From Burkholderiales bacterium (GTDB taxonomy: Bacteria; Pseudomonadota; Gammaproteobacteria; Burkholderiales; Burkholderiaceae_C), in contig JAIXLP010000041.1 of assembly GCA_026954015.1 (NCBI GenBank), positions 8,606 through 72,605 on the forward strand: 64,000 bases of DNA, in the 5' to 3' direction. A program made the translations under genes and the position numbers. Of the stretch, positions 17,827 to 25,949 are shown in pieces. Each line of letters begins with the position of its first letter. The first letter of the stretch is position 1. The notes below the pieces were generated by a model that was not told where the DNA came from, made no database searches, and saw only the letters and a program-made list of their open reading frames with translations.

Positions 17827-18231
17827 ATGTCGATGTTTTCGATTTTCAACGTCTCGGCCAGCGCGATCAGCGCGCAGGCGCAACGGCTGAACGTGGTGGC
17901 GAGCAACCTGGCCAACGTCGATGCCGTGGCCGGACCCGACGGCCAGGCCTACAAGGCGCGCCAGGTGGTGTTCCAGACCACGCCCATGGGCGCGGATGGC
18001 GCGGCCGGGGTGCGGGTCTCCACCGTGCAGGAAAGCGACACGCCGGGGCGGCGCGTGCTCGACCCTTCGAACCCGCTGGCCGACGCCGACGGTTACGTGA
18101 CGCATTCCAACGTGAACGCGGTCGAGGAGATGGTCAACATGATCTCCGCGTCGCGCTCCTACCAGAACAACGTCGAGGTCATGAACACGGCCAAGACCCT
18201 GTTGCTCAAGACCTTGCAGATGGGCCAGTGA
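17827..18231 (+). CDS. flgC: Flagellar basal-body rod protein FlgC
   Basis: 134 residues, with GGAGGAG about 6 bases upstream. Opens SMFSIFNVSASAISAQAQRLN, has the rod motif VASNLANVDAVAG and ends with the family C-terminus (YVTHSNVNAVEEMVNMISAS, then KTLLLKTLQMGQ). Proximal rod subunit, exported by the flagellar system. Lies between flgB and flgD. Confidence 0.97.
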   Translation: MSMFSIFNVSASAISAQAQRLNVVASNLANVDAVAGPDGQAYKARQVVFQTTPMGADGAAGVRVSTVQESDTPGRRVLDPSNPLADADGYVTHSNVNAVEEMVNMISASRSYQNNVEVMNTAKTLLLKTLQMGQ

Positions 18232-18247
18232 GCCCGGAGGTACGGAT

Positions 18248-18910
18248 ATGTTCATCAGCCCCATCGATACGAGCGCGCTGGACGCGGGTGCGAGCAGCAC
18301 GTCGAGCGTGACCGAGCGCAACACCGATCCGAACGCGATGCAGGACCGCTTTCTCAAGCTGCTCGTGGCGCAGCTCGAGAACCAGGACCCGATGAACCCG
18401 ATGGACAACGCGCAGATGACCACGCAGATGGCGCAGATCAACACCGTCACCGGCCTGCAGCAGCTCAATCAGACGGCGCAATCGATGGCCACGCAGTTCG
18501 CCAGCATGCAGCAGCTCGCCGGTGTGGGGCTCATTGGCCGCTCGGTGCTCGCGGAGGGCGACAAGCTCATGCTCGCCGACGGGGTCGGCCAGGGTCTGTT
18601 CGATCTGGACCAGGCCGCGACCAACGCCACGGTGGAGATCGTCACGCCCGGCAACGTCGTCGTCGGCTCGGCAGCGCTTGGCGCGCTCGACGCGGGCCGC
18701 CACGCTTTCGAATGGGATGCGCGCGGCTACAGCGGTGACGCCAGCGCGCTGCATTACCGCATCGTGGCCCGCAGCGGCGAGACGGCCGTGCAGGCCACGC
18801 CGCTTACGCAGCAGGCAGTGATCGCCACTGGCACGGACGCCAGCGGACTCACGCTCACGCTGGGCAACGGCAGCACCGTGGCCTATGCCTCCGTGCGCGG
18901 CGTGATGTGA
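18248..18910 (+). CDS. flgD: Hook-capping protein FlgD
   Basis: 220 residues, GGAGG 8 bases upstream. The conserved N-terminal export/cap region contains DRFLKLLVAQLENQDPMNPM at about residues 33-52. A FlgD Ig-like/tudor domain follows to the end. FlgD forms the temporary cap under which FlgE subunits assemble and is absent from the mature hook. It is followed by flgE after 45 bases. Confidence 0.97.
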   Translation: MFISPIDTSALDAGASSTSSVTERNTDPNAMQDRFLKLLVAQLENQDPMNPMDNAQMTTQMAQINTVTGLQQLNQTAQSMATQFASMQQLAGVGLIGRSVLAEGDKLMLADGVGQGLFDLDQAATNATVEIVTPGNVVVGSAALGALDAGRHAFEWDARGYSGDASALHYRIVARSGETAVQATPLTQQAVIATGTDASGLTLTLGNGSTVAYASVRGVM

Positions 18911-18955
18911 CGCCGCAAACCAACACCTGACAACCACCCCCCCGAGGAGCACACC

Positions 18956-20215
18956 ATGGCATTTCAACAGGGCCTGAGCGGGCTGAGTGCCGCCAGCAAG
19001 AGCCTGGACGTGATCGGCCACAACATCGCCAACTCCAACACCACGGGGTTCAAGGCCTCGCGCGCCGAGTTTTCCGAAATGATCGCTACCGCCGTTGGTT
19101 CGGCTGGCGGCAACGATGCGGGCATCGGCGTCACGCTCGATACCGTTGCGCAGCAGTTCACGCAGGGCAACATCTCCATCACCGGCAACACGCTGGACGT
19201 GGCGATCAACGGCAACGGGTTCTTCCAGGTGCGCCAGCCCGACGGCAGCATGGCGTACACGCGCGCGGGCAACTTCAAGCTCGACGACCAGGGCAACATG
19301 ATCACCAACGGGGCCGCGCAGCTCATGGGCTACCCGGTCGATCCACTGACCGGCGAGCGCAGCTCCATTTCGGTGATTCCGCTCGTGTTTCCGACGGGCG
19401 CGCCGATTCCCGCCAGGCAGACCGGGGAAGTCACGGTTGCGATGAACCTGGATGCGCGCGCCACCGATGCTGCGGGTGATCCGGCGGCCACGCCGCCGGT
19501 TTCCGCGACGCCGCGCACGACCTATGGCACTTCGCTCAACGTGTACGACAGTCAGGGGGTTGCAGTGCCCGTGAGCCTGTACTTCCAGAAGACCGGCACG
19601 GCCAACACCTGGGATGTCTACGACCGGCTCGACGACCCGACCGCTTCGCCGCCCGTGGTGGCCACGCCGGTGGGCCAGCTCGTGTTCAACGGTGCCGGCG
19701 TGCTGCAGTCGGGTTCGCCGCTCACGTTGACCGTCGACCCGTCGAAGACCAACCCGAACAACCCGCCGGCCGCGTTTGCCGTGACGCTCGATCTGAGCGC
19801 GGCGACGCAGTTCGGCACCAAGTTCGCGGTCTCTGACCTGACGCAGGACGGCTACACCGCGGGCCAGCTCACGGGCATCACCATCGGCTCCGATGGCACG
19901 CTGATGACGCAGTACTCCAACGGCGTGAGCCGCCCCGAGGGGCAGATTGCGCTCGCGTCGTTTCGCAACGCGCAGGGCCTGGAGGACGTGGGCAACAACC
20001 TGTGGGTCGAGACCTCGAGCTCGGGCCAGCCCGTGCTCGGCGCGCCGCTTGACGGCAATTTCGGCACGCTGCGCGCGGGCGCGCTGGAGGATTCCAACGT
20101 CGATCTGACGGCCGAGCTCGTGAACATGATGACCGCGCAGCGCGCCTACCAGGCCAACGCGCAGACCATCAAGACGCAGGACCAGGTGCTCGCCACGCTG
20201 GTCAACCTGCGCTGA
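18956..20215 (+). CDS. flgE: Flagellar hook protein FlgE
   Basis: 419 residues with GAGGAG 8 bases upstream. The N-terminal rod motif (IGHNIANSNTTGFKASRAEF) and C-terminal helix (LVNMMTAQRAYQANAQTIKT) enclose the surface domains. Main subunit of the hook, polymerised under the FlgD cap, with length controlled by FliK. Length is typical for betaproteobacteria. Confidence 0.97.
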   Translation: MAFQQGLSGLSAASKSLDVIGHNIANSNTTGFKASRAEFSEMIATAVGSAGGNDAGIGVTLDTVAQQFTQGNISITGNTLDVAINGNGFFQVRQPDGSMAYTRAGNFKLDDQGNMITNGAAQLMGYPVDPLTGERSSISVIPLVFPTGAPIPARQTGEVTVAMNLDARATDAAGDPAATPPVSATPRTTYGTSLNVYDSQGVAVPVSLYFQKTGTANTWDVYDRLDDPTASPPVVATPVGQLVFNGAGVLQSGSPLTLTVDPSKTNPNNPPAAFAVTLDLSAATQFGTKFAVSDLTQDGYTAGQLTGITIGSDGTLMTQYSNGVSRPEGQIALASFRNAQGLEDVGNNLWVETSSSGQPVLGAPLDGNFGTLRAGALEDSNVDLTAELVNMMTAQRAYQANAQTIKTQDQVLATLVNLR

Positions 20216-20240
20216 CGTCGCCTGACACGCGGAGCACGCC

Positions 20241-20981
20241 ATGGATCGCATCATCTATACCTCGATGACCGGCGCCACCGCGGCGATGCAGCGTCAGGCG
20301 GTGCTTGCGCACAACCTGGCGAATGTCTCGACGACGGGCTTTCGCGCCGAAATGGCGAACTTTCGCGCGGTGCCCATGCAGGGCGATGGCGCGAAGACGC
20401 GCGTGTTCGCGCTGGAGGCCACCTCGGGGCACCGCACCGTGGCCGGCCCGGCGCAGACGACCGGGCGGGCGCTGGACGCCATGGCGGTGGGCAATGCCTG
20501 GTTCGCGGTGCAGGGGCTCGACGGTACCGAAACCTATACCCGCGCGGGCGACTTCCAGTTGACCGCCGAGGGGCAGATCGTCACCAGCACGGGCTTGCCG
20601 GTGCTCTCCGACGGTGGCGCGCCGATCGACGTGCCGCAGGGCGCGGATGTGACGCTGGGGGGCGACGGCACGATCACCGCGCAGGTGGCTGGGCAGCCCG
20701 CGCAGACCGTGGGGCGCCTCAAGCTTGCGACGCCCACGGTCGAGACGCCGCTGGTGCGCGGCGACGACGGGCTGTTTCGCACCACGGACGGCGCGCCGCT
20801 CGCGCAGGACCCGAACGCCCAATTGCGCCCCGGCATGCTTGAAGGCTCCAACGTCAACCCGGTGGAGGCCATGGTCGGAATGATTGCCGCGGCGCGTCAG
20901 TTCGAGCAGCAGATGAAGCTGCTGCAGACCGCCGAGAGCGACGACAAGAGTGCCGGGCAGCTGCTCAGCATGAACGGATGA
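20241..20981 (+). CDS. flgF: Flagellar basal-body rod protein FlgF
   Basis: 246 residues beginning MDRIIYTSMTGATAAMQRQA, a FlgF signature, with the rod motif LAHNLANVSTTGFRAE and the C-terminal helix LEGSNVNPVEAMVGMIAAAR. Rod subunit between the proximal and distal parts. Its stop codon is the first part of a 7-base-stem hairpin that separates it from flgG. Confidence 0.97.
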   Translation: MDRIIYTSMTGATAAMQRQAVLAHNLANVSTTGFRAEMANFRAVPMQGDGAKTRVFALEATSGHRTVAGPAQTTGRALDAMAVGNAWFAVQGLDGTETYTRAGDFQLTAEGQIVTSTGLPVLSDGGAPIDVPQGADVTLGGDGTITAQVAGQPAQTVGRLKLATPTVETPLVRGDDGLFRTTDGAPLAQDPNAQLRPGMLEGSNVNPVEAMVGMIAAARQFEQQMKLLQTAESDDKSAGQLLSMNG

Positions 20982-20999
20982 GCGCCCTTCGCGGGCGCT
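20981..20999 (+). other. Intergenic hairpin between flgF and flgG
   Basis: AGCGCCC (20981-20987) and GGGCGCT (20993-20999) pair perfectly across the loop TTCGC. No T tract follows, so it is not a standard terminator. It may protect the upstream mRNA end or tune flgG translation, since the distal rod needs more FlgG than FlgF. The role is inference. Confidence 0.45.
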
Positions 21000-21013
21000 G
21001 AGGAACCCTAGCC

Positions 21014-21796
21014 ATGATGAATTCCCTGTGGATCGCCAAGACCGGCATGACGGCGCAGCAGACGCAGCTCGATGTGATCTCGCACAACCTCGCGAACGTC
21101 TCGACCACCGGCTTCAAGCGCAACAACGCGGTGTTCGAAGACCTCGTCTACCAGAACCTGCGCCAGGTGGGCAGCCAGACGGATGAGCAGAACCAGCTGC
21201 CCACAGGCCTGCATCTGGGTCTGGGGGTGAACGTGGTGGCCACCAGCCGCAAGTTCACGCAGGGCAGCCTGCAATCGACCGAGAACGATCTGGACGTGGC
21301 GATCGACGGCAAGGGGTTCCTTGAAGTGACCATGCCCGACGGGACTACGGCATACACGCGCGACGGCTCGTTCAAGGTGGACGGACAGGGCCGCGTGGTC
21401 ACCTCCAACGGGCTGCCGATCGCGCCCGGCCTGAACGTGCCGCCGGACACGAAGAGCGTGAGCATCGCGCAGGACGGCACCGTGTCGGTCATCGTCGCGG
21501 GCAACGCCGCGCCGCAGCAGATCGGGCAGCTCACGATGTCCAGCTTCATCAACCCGGCGGGTCTGGAGCCCGTGGGGCAGAACCTGTATCTCGAATCGGC
21601 GGCCTCAGGCACGCCGCAGCAGGGGCAACCGGGCACCAACGGCCTGGGCGTCATCAAGCAGGGCTTCCTGGAGAACTCCAACGTCAACGTGGTCGAGGAG
21701 CTCATCACCATGATCCAGACGCAGCGCGCCTACGACCTCAATTCCAAGGCGGTGCAGACCAGCGACCAGATGCTGGCGCGCCTGTCGCAGCTGTGA
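21014..21796 (+). CDS. flgG: Flagellar distal rod protein FlgG
   Basis: 260 residues, the standard FlgG length. The opening MMNSLWIAKTGMTAQQTQLD, the rod motif ISHNLANVSTTGFKR and the C-terminus LENSNVNVVEELITMIQTQR are very conserved. It forms the distal rod. The next gene flgH starts after 28 bases. Confidence 0.98.
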   Translation: MMNSLWIAKTGMTAQQTQLDVISHNLANVSTTGFKRNNAVFEDLVYQNLRQVGSQTDEQNQLPTGLHLGLGVNVVATSRKFTQGSLQSTENDLDVAIDGKGFLEVTMPDGTTAYTRDGSFKVDGQGRVVTSNGLPIAPGLNVPPDTKSVSIAQDGTVSVIVAGNAAPQQIGQLTMSSFINPAGLEPVGQNLYLESAASGTPQQGQPGTNGLGVIKQGFLENSNVNVVEELITMIQTQRAYDLNSKAVQTSDQMLARLSQL

Positions 21797-21824
21797 TCGC
21801 TGCGGCGCATACCGGAGACGTTGC

Positions 21825-22535
21825 ATGACGATCGCACAGCGATTTGCGGCCATGGCGGCAGGCGCCGTGCTGGCGCTGCTGGCCGGTGGGTGCGCGAGCA
21901 TCAATCCGCCGCCCCCCGTCGATGTGCTGCCCACCGAACTGCCGCGGCTAGCGCCAGCGCCGCAGCCGGGCGGGCCGGCCACGGGCAGCCTGTTCAGCGC
22001 GGCAAGCTACCGCCCCGCGTTCGAGGATCAGCGTGCGCGCTACGTGGGCGACCTCGTGACGATAGAGATCCTGGAGCAGATCGACGCCAAGCAGAACAGC
22101 CAGTCCAACCTCGGGCGCACCTCCAAGAACAGCGGCGGCATTTCGCTATTCCCGTTCCTGCCGTCGAAGATCGCGGGCAAGACCGGCATCGAAGCGGGGT
22201 ACGACAGCAGCTTCAACGGCATGGGCGACACGAGCAGCACCAACCAATTCAAGAGCACGGTGACTGCGATCGTCACCGAGGTGCTGCCCAACGGCAACCT
22301 CGTGATCACGGGTGAGAAGCAGGTGGGCGTGAACCGCGCCGTAGACGTGCTGCGCTTTTCCGGCATCGTCAATCCGCGTCAGCTGCGCCGCGGCAAGGAC
22401 GGGCATATCGGCAGCGTGATCAGTTCGCAGTACGTGGCCAATGTGCGCGTGATTTCGCGCGGCCTGGGCGAGCAGGCGGAGATGCAGGCGATGGGCTGGC
22501 TGGCCCGCGCGTTCAACTCTGTCGTGCCGTTCTGA
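21825..22535 (+). CDS. flgH: Flagellar L-ring lipoprotein FlgH
   Basis: 236 residues. A signal peptide ends in the lipobox LLAGGC, so the mature protein is a lipoprotein of the outer membrane. The family blocks LVTIEILEQIDAKQNSQSN and NGNLVITGEKQVGVNR are present. It forms the L ring around the rod. In most relatives flgI follows directly; here a different gene of 981 bases and 215 bases of repeat-bearing spacer come between. Confidence 0.97.
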   Translation: MTIAQRFAAMAAGAVLALLAGGCASINPPPPVDVLPTELPRLAPAPQPGGPATGSLFSAASYRPAFEDQRARYVGDLVTIEILEQIDAKQNSQSNLGRTSKNSGGISLFPFLPSKIAGKTGIEAGYDSSFNGMGDTSSTNQFKSTVTAIVTEVLPNGNLVITGEKQVGVNRAVDVLRFSGIVNPRQLRRGKDGHIGSVISSQYVANVRVISRGLGEQAEMQAMGWLARAFNSVVPF

Positions 22536-22551
22536 GAGAGTCTCGCCCGCC

Positions 22552-23532
22552 ATGCGTATCGTCTATGCCTTGTTGCGCCTGATCGTGGTGATTGCCGTCT
22601 TCTGGGGGATCGCGGCACTCGCGTTCGCGCAGGACTTGCGCGACGGCTCGGCGCGCGGCTACACCGTCTGGCCGAACATTCCCGTGGTGCGCGCGGCCGA
22701 CCTTGCGGACTACGCGCAGGATCGCCAGGCCTTCGCCGACCTGCACGCAGGCAAGGCCGATCCCGAGAAGCTCGTCGCGGCGTTGCAGGCGGTCGATGCG
22801 CTGCAGGCGCACCACCAGCAGGCCGCCGCCAACGAGCTGGGCCGCAGCCTGAATTTGCAGTGGATCGCCGAGCTCGACGCGCTGGCGCGTCGCCACGGCA
22901 TTGCCGCGCCGCGGCTGCGCTTCGATTTCGCCGACATCACGCCCCAGCAGCTGCAGCGCCCGGTGGTGCTCGACGAGCTCAGGCGCCGTGTGGGGCGCAT
23001 CCAGCTCGCCGCCTACATCACCTACACGCGGCTCGATGGCGCGCTGGTGCAGGCGACGCTCACGCTGGTGCGGCTGCGCGGCGGCGCGTCGCAAAGCTTT
23101 TCCGCCACCGCGCCGGTGACGGCGCTGGCCCAGACCCTGGCGCGCGAGGTGTTCGACTACTTCGAGGGGGCGCGGTTCGCGCCACACCGCAACCCGCAGC
23201 CGGGCGCGCAGTGGCTTACCGCGGCGCCGGGCCACGCCGACCAGCTCGTCTCGCGCGACACCGCAGCGCGCTATTGCGCGTCGCAGGGCGCCGAGCTGCC
23301 GACTGCGCAGGAGCTGGAAACGGCGCAGGCGAGCGGCTTCTATGGCGGCGGCGTGGCGCTGCGCGAGGGCGGCGTCTACCACGTGCAGGGCGGCCTGTAC
23401 GACGCGGCGCTCGCGCAGGACGGCGGCGCGCGCGCACGGCCCAACTTCATCGCCAGCGTGGCCAACGGCTACTACTACTGCGTGCGCCACGGCGTGCTGG
23501 CGGCAGCGAAGCGCACCGGCACGCGCCGGTAG
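22552..23532 (+). CDS. Unrecognised exported protein between flgH and flgI
   Basis: 326 residues, starting 16 bases after flgH. It opens with a hydrophobic signal sequence ending in LAFAQ (about residues 1-27). Residues about 30-215 contain alpha-helical, alanine/leucine-rich sequence that I do not recognise. The C-terminal part (about 230-315), with ARYCASQGAELPTAQELETA, FYGGG and NGYYYCVRH, recalls DUF1566/formylglycine-enzyme-like modules, which carry a similar YC..GxxLPT..E pattern; this is only a resemblance. Base composition matches its neighbours. Its place in the operon suggests an envelope role linked to the L or P ring. Function unknown. Confidence 0.7.
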   Translation: MRIVYALLRLIVVIAVFWGIAALAFAQDLRDGSARGYTVWPNIPVVRAADLADYAQDRQAFADLHAGKADPEKLVAALQAVDALQAHHQQAAANELGRSLNLQWIAELDALARRHGIAAPRLRFDFADITPQQLQRPVVLDELRRRVGRIQLAAYITYTRLDGALVQATLTLVRLRGGASQSFSATAPVTALAQTLAREVFDYFEGARFAPHRNPQPGAQWLTAAPGHADQLVSRDTAARYCASQGAELPTAQELETAQASGFYGGGVALREGGVYHVQGGLYDAALAQDGGARARPNFIASVANGYYYCVRHGVLAAAKRTGTRR

Positions 23533-23600
23533 GGCGGTGCTCCGCAGGTCCCCGCGGCGCGGTGCGCGCGAGGGACCGTTCAACGCGCCATCAACTCACT

Positions 23601-23660
23601 AAAACATAGCTGCCAGCACTTGATGGTAAAGCGCTGAAGCCGTATTTCATTTGTAAATTT
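23601..23660 (+). repeat. Short dispersed hairpin repeat, copy 3
   Basis: AAAACATAGCTGCCAGCACT, then GGTAAAGCGCTGAAGCC and an AT-rich tail, a clear family member. It lies in the 215-base gap before flgI, 53 bases upstream of the predicted flgI promoter. Confidence 0.75.
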
Positions 23661-23712
23661 CACCATGCGCGCCGAACGCGCCAACTGCGAGCACGCCGCC
23701 CCGCTTTTCGCG

Positions 23713-23741
23713 CTTTAGCAACCGCCACCGCTGGCCACAAT
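23713..23741 (+). promoter_or_regulatory. Flagellar-type promoter of flgI, possibly leaderless
   Basis: CTTT at 23713-23716, 19 bases, then CACAAT at 23736-23741. CGCTTTAGC is identical to the site before flhB. The -10 box ends 6 bases before the ATG at 23748 and there is no ribosome site, which suggests a leaderless mRNA beginning at that ATG. It would give flgI-flgJ-flgK-flgL its own promoter after the inserted gene. Confidence 0.58.
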
Positions 23742-23747
23742 GGGCGC

Positions 23748-25040
23748 ATGAAACCGCTGTCCGCGTTCTGCTTCTCGCTTTGGGCGACGTTGAACAAGTC
23801 CCTCGCGTGCGTTGTCGCATCCCTGCCCGGGGCGGTCTGCGGCGTTGCAAAGGTTCGCCACGGCTGGGGCCATGTCTGCGCGTTGCGCCTTGCATCCCGT
23901 CCCCCTGCAGGGCGGGCAGCATCGCGGGGACTTGTCCAGCGTCGCCTCTGGCTGCTGCCGCTTCTGCTGGCACTGGCGTGGGCGCTGCCCGCGCAGGCGG
24001 CGCGCGTCAAGGAGGTGGCGGCGGTGCAGGGCGTGCGCAGCAACCTGCTCTCGGGCTACGGGCTCGTGGTGGGTCTGGACGGCACGGGCGACCAATCGAC
24101 GCAGATGCCGTTCACCGCGCAGGCCATGGCCAACTACCTGCAGCAGATGGGCATCTCGCTGCCGCCGGGCACGAGCGCGCCGCAGCTCAAGAACGTGGCT
24201 ACCGTGGCGATCACCGCCGAGCTACCCGCATTCGCCCAGCCGGGGCAGCTGATCGACGTGGTGGTCTCGTCGGTGGGCAATGCCAAGTCGCTGCGCGGTG
24301 GCACGCTGATCGCCACCCCGCTGCGGGGCGCGGATGGCGAGATCTATGCGCTTGCGCAGGGCAATGTGGTGGTGGGCGGCGCGGGCGCGTCCGCGGGCGG
24401 CTCCAAGGTGCAGATCAACCACCTGAGCGCGGGGCGCATCCCCGACGGCGCCCAGGTCGAACGCAGCGTGCCCACGCCGCTCAACGATGGCGAGACGATC
24501 ACGCTGGGCCTGAATGCGTCGGACTTCCAGATGGCGCGCAAGGTGGCGCAGGCGATCAACGCGCGCAGCGGCCCCGGTACCGCGACGGCGCTCGATGGGC
24601 GTACGGTGCAGGTGCGTGCCCCGGTGGCGCCGGGCGCGCGCGTGGCCTTCATCGCCGAGCTCGAAGAACTGCAACTGCCCGACACGACGCCGGCGGCCAA
24701 GGTGGTGATCAACGCGCGCACCGGCTCGGTGGTACTCAACCAGGCCGTGACGCTCGGGCCGTGCGCGATCGCCCACGGCAGCCTCTCGGTGACGATCAGC
24801 AGCACGCCCGTCATCAGCCAGCCCAACCCGCTTTCGCAAGGGCAGACCGTGGTGGCGCAAAAGAGCGACATCACGATCCAGCAGCAGGGCGGACAGGTGC
24901 TGCAGGTGCCCGCCGCGCCGCAGCTCGCTGATGTGGTGCGCGCGCTCAATGCGCTGGGCGCCACGCCGCAGGATCTGCTGGCGATCCTGCAGGCGATCAA
25001 GGCCGCGGGAGCGCTCAACGCGGAGCTGGAGGTGATCTGA
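23748..25040 (+). CDS. flgI: Flagellar P-ring protein FlgI with interrupted signal peptide
   Basis: 430 residues from the ATG at 23748. The mature FlgI sequence starts after PAQA at residue 84 (ARVKEVAAVQGVRSNLLSGYGLVVGLDGTGDQ region) and is complete to the stop, with SPVIS-type beta segments and the usual C-terminus. The hydrophobic core and cleavage site are at about 67-84, which leaves a 65-residue N-region, far too long for a normal signal peptide. Residues 13-66 are translated from a MITE-like element. Deleting 56 codons between the two LW pairs joins MKPLSAFCFSLW to LLPLLLALAWALPAQA, a normal signal peptide. An internal TTG at residue 46 could give a shorter form. FlgI is a periplasmic ring protein; flgJ overlaps its stop by one base. 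Confidence 0.93.
   Translation: MKPLSAFCFSLWATLNKSLACVVASLPGAVCGVAKVRHGWGHVCALRLASRPPAGRAASRGLVQRRLWLLPLLLALAWALPAQAARVKEVAAVQGVRSNLLSGYGLVVGLDGTGDQSTQMPFTAQAMANYLQQMGISLPPGTSAPQLKNVATVAITAELPAFAQPGQLIDVVVSSVGNAKSLRGGTLIATPLRGADGEIYALAQGNVVVGGAGASAGGSKVQINHLSAGRIPDGAQVERSVPTPLNDGETITLGLNASDFQMARKVAQAINARSGPGTATALDGRTVQVRAPVAPGARVAFIAELEELQLPDTTPAAKVVINARTGSVVLNQAVTLGPCAIAHGSLSVTISSTPVISQPNPLSQGQTVVAQKSDITIQQQGGQVLQVPAAPQLADVVRALNALGATPQDLLAILQAIKAAGALNAELEVI
23778..23951. mobile_element. MITE-like element inside the flgI signal-peptide region
   Basis: A body of about 162 bases is bounded by inverted ends: GCGACGTTGAACAAGTCC on the left and the reverse complement of GGACTTGTCCAGCGTCGC on the right (16 of 18 match). 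Outside these, CTTTGG (23778-23783) and CTCTGG (23946-23951) look like a target duplication, 168 bases apart, exactly 56 codons. It shares long blocks (GTCGCATCCCTGCC, GGGGCGGTCTGC, GCGCCTTGCATCCC, TCGCGGGGACT) with the copy at 37505. It encodes no transposase, so it would be moved only by an enzyme from elsewhere. Confidence 0.78.
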
Positions 25041-25936
25041 TGACGCTCACATCCACCGCCCTCGCAGGCGCGGGTCTCGCGGCGGACAGCCGGGGGCTGA
25101 ACGTGCTCAAGACGCAGGCGAACGCGGGAGACGCCGCGTCGCGGCGCGCCGCCGCCTCGCAGGCCGCGCGCCAGCTCGAATCACTCTTCATGCGCGAACT
25201 GCTCAAGAGCATGCGTGCATCGACCAGGCAGATGGACGCGGACGGCGGCGGCGAGGGGGGCCTGGCGACCGATCTGTTCGACCAGCAGATGTCGGTGCAG
25301 ATGGCCGGGCAGCCCGGTGGCCTGGCACAGGCCATCCAGCGTGAACTTTCGCGCCAGCTCGGCGTGTCCGAGGGGGGGCCGGCTGGCTCCACGGTGGGCC
25401 TGGCGGGGCGCACGCTGGGCTTTTCCGGCACGGGCCGTGCCGATGCGCCCACGGGACGGGACGACTTTGTGCAACGCCACCGCGCCGCGGCGGAGCGCGT
25501 GGCGCAGGAAAGCGGCATACCGGCCGCATTCATGCTCGGTCAGGCGGGACACGAAACCGGTTGGGGCCGGAGCGCGATTCGCACCGCCGGCGGCGGCAAT
25601 TCGTACAACCTCTTCGGCATCAAGGCCACGGGCGGCTGGAGTGGCAAGGTGGCCGAGGTGACGACCACCGAATATGTCGACGGCACGCCGCGCAAGGTGG
25701 TGGCGAAGTTCCGCGCCTACGACTCGTACGAGGATTCGTTTCGCGACTACGCGCGGCTCATCACCGAAAACCCGCGCTACGAGAAGGCGCTGGCGAAGGT
25801 CGATTCGGTGCAGGGATGGACGCAGGAGCTGCAGCGCGCAGGCTACGCGACCGATCCGCGCTACGCGGACAAGCTGAGCCGCGCGATCCAGAGCACGATG
25901 GCCGTGGCGCGCCCGGCGGGCAGCGCCCAGGCATGA
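25040..25936 (+). CDS. flgJ: Flagellar rod assembly muramidase FlgJ
   Basis: 298 residues with two domains: the N-terminal rod-binding domain (ARQLESLFMRELLKSMRAST at about residues 44-63) and the C-terminal glucosaminidase domain (about 150-290) with AGHETGWG, whose glutamate is the expected catalytic residue, and SYNLFGIKA. It caps the rod and opens the peptidoglycan. The start codon overlaps the flgI stop (TGATG). This is the dual-domain form usual in beta- and gammaproteobacteria. Confidence 0.97.
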   Translation: MTLTSTALAGAGLAADSRGLNVLKTQANAGDAASRRAAASQAARQLESLFMRELLKSMRASTRQMDADGGGEGGLATDLFDQQMSVQMAGQPGGLAQAIQRELSRQLGVSEGGPAGSTVGLAGRTLGFSGTGRADAPTGRDDFVQRHRAAAERVAQESGIPAAFMLGQAGHETGWGRSAIRTAGGGNSYNLFGIKATGGWSGKVAEVTTTEYVDGTPRKVVAKFRAYDSYEDSFRDYARLITENPRYEKALAKVDSVQGWTQELQRAGYATDPRYADKLSRAIQSTMAVARPAGSAQA

Positions 25937-25949
25937 ACGGAGCCGCACC

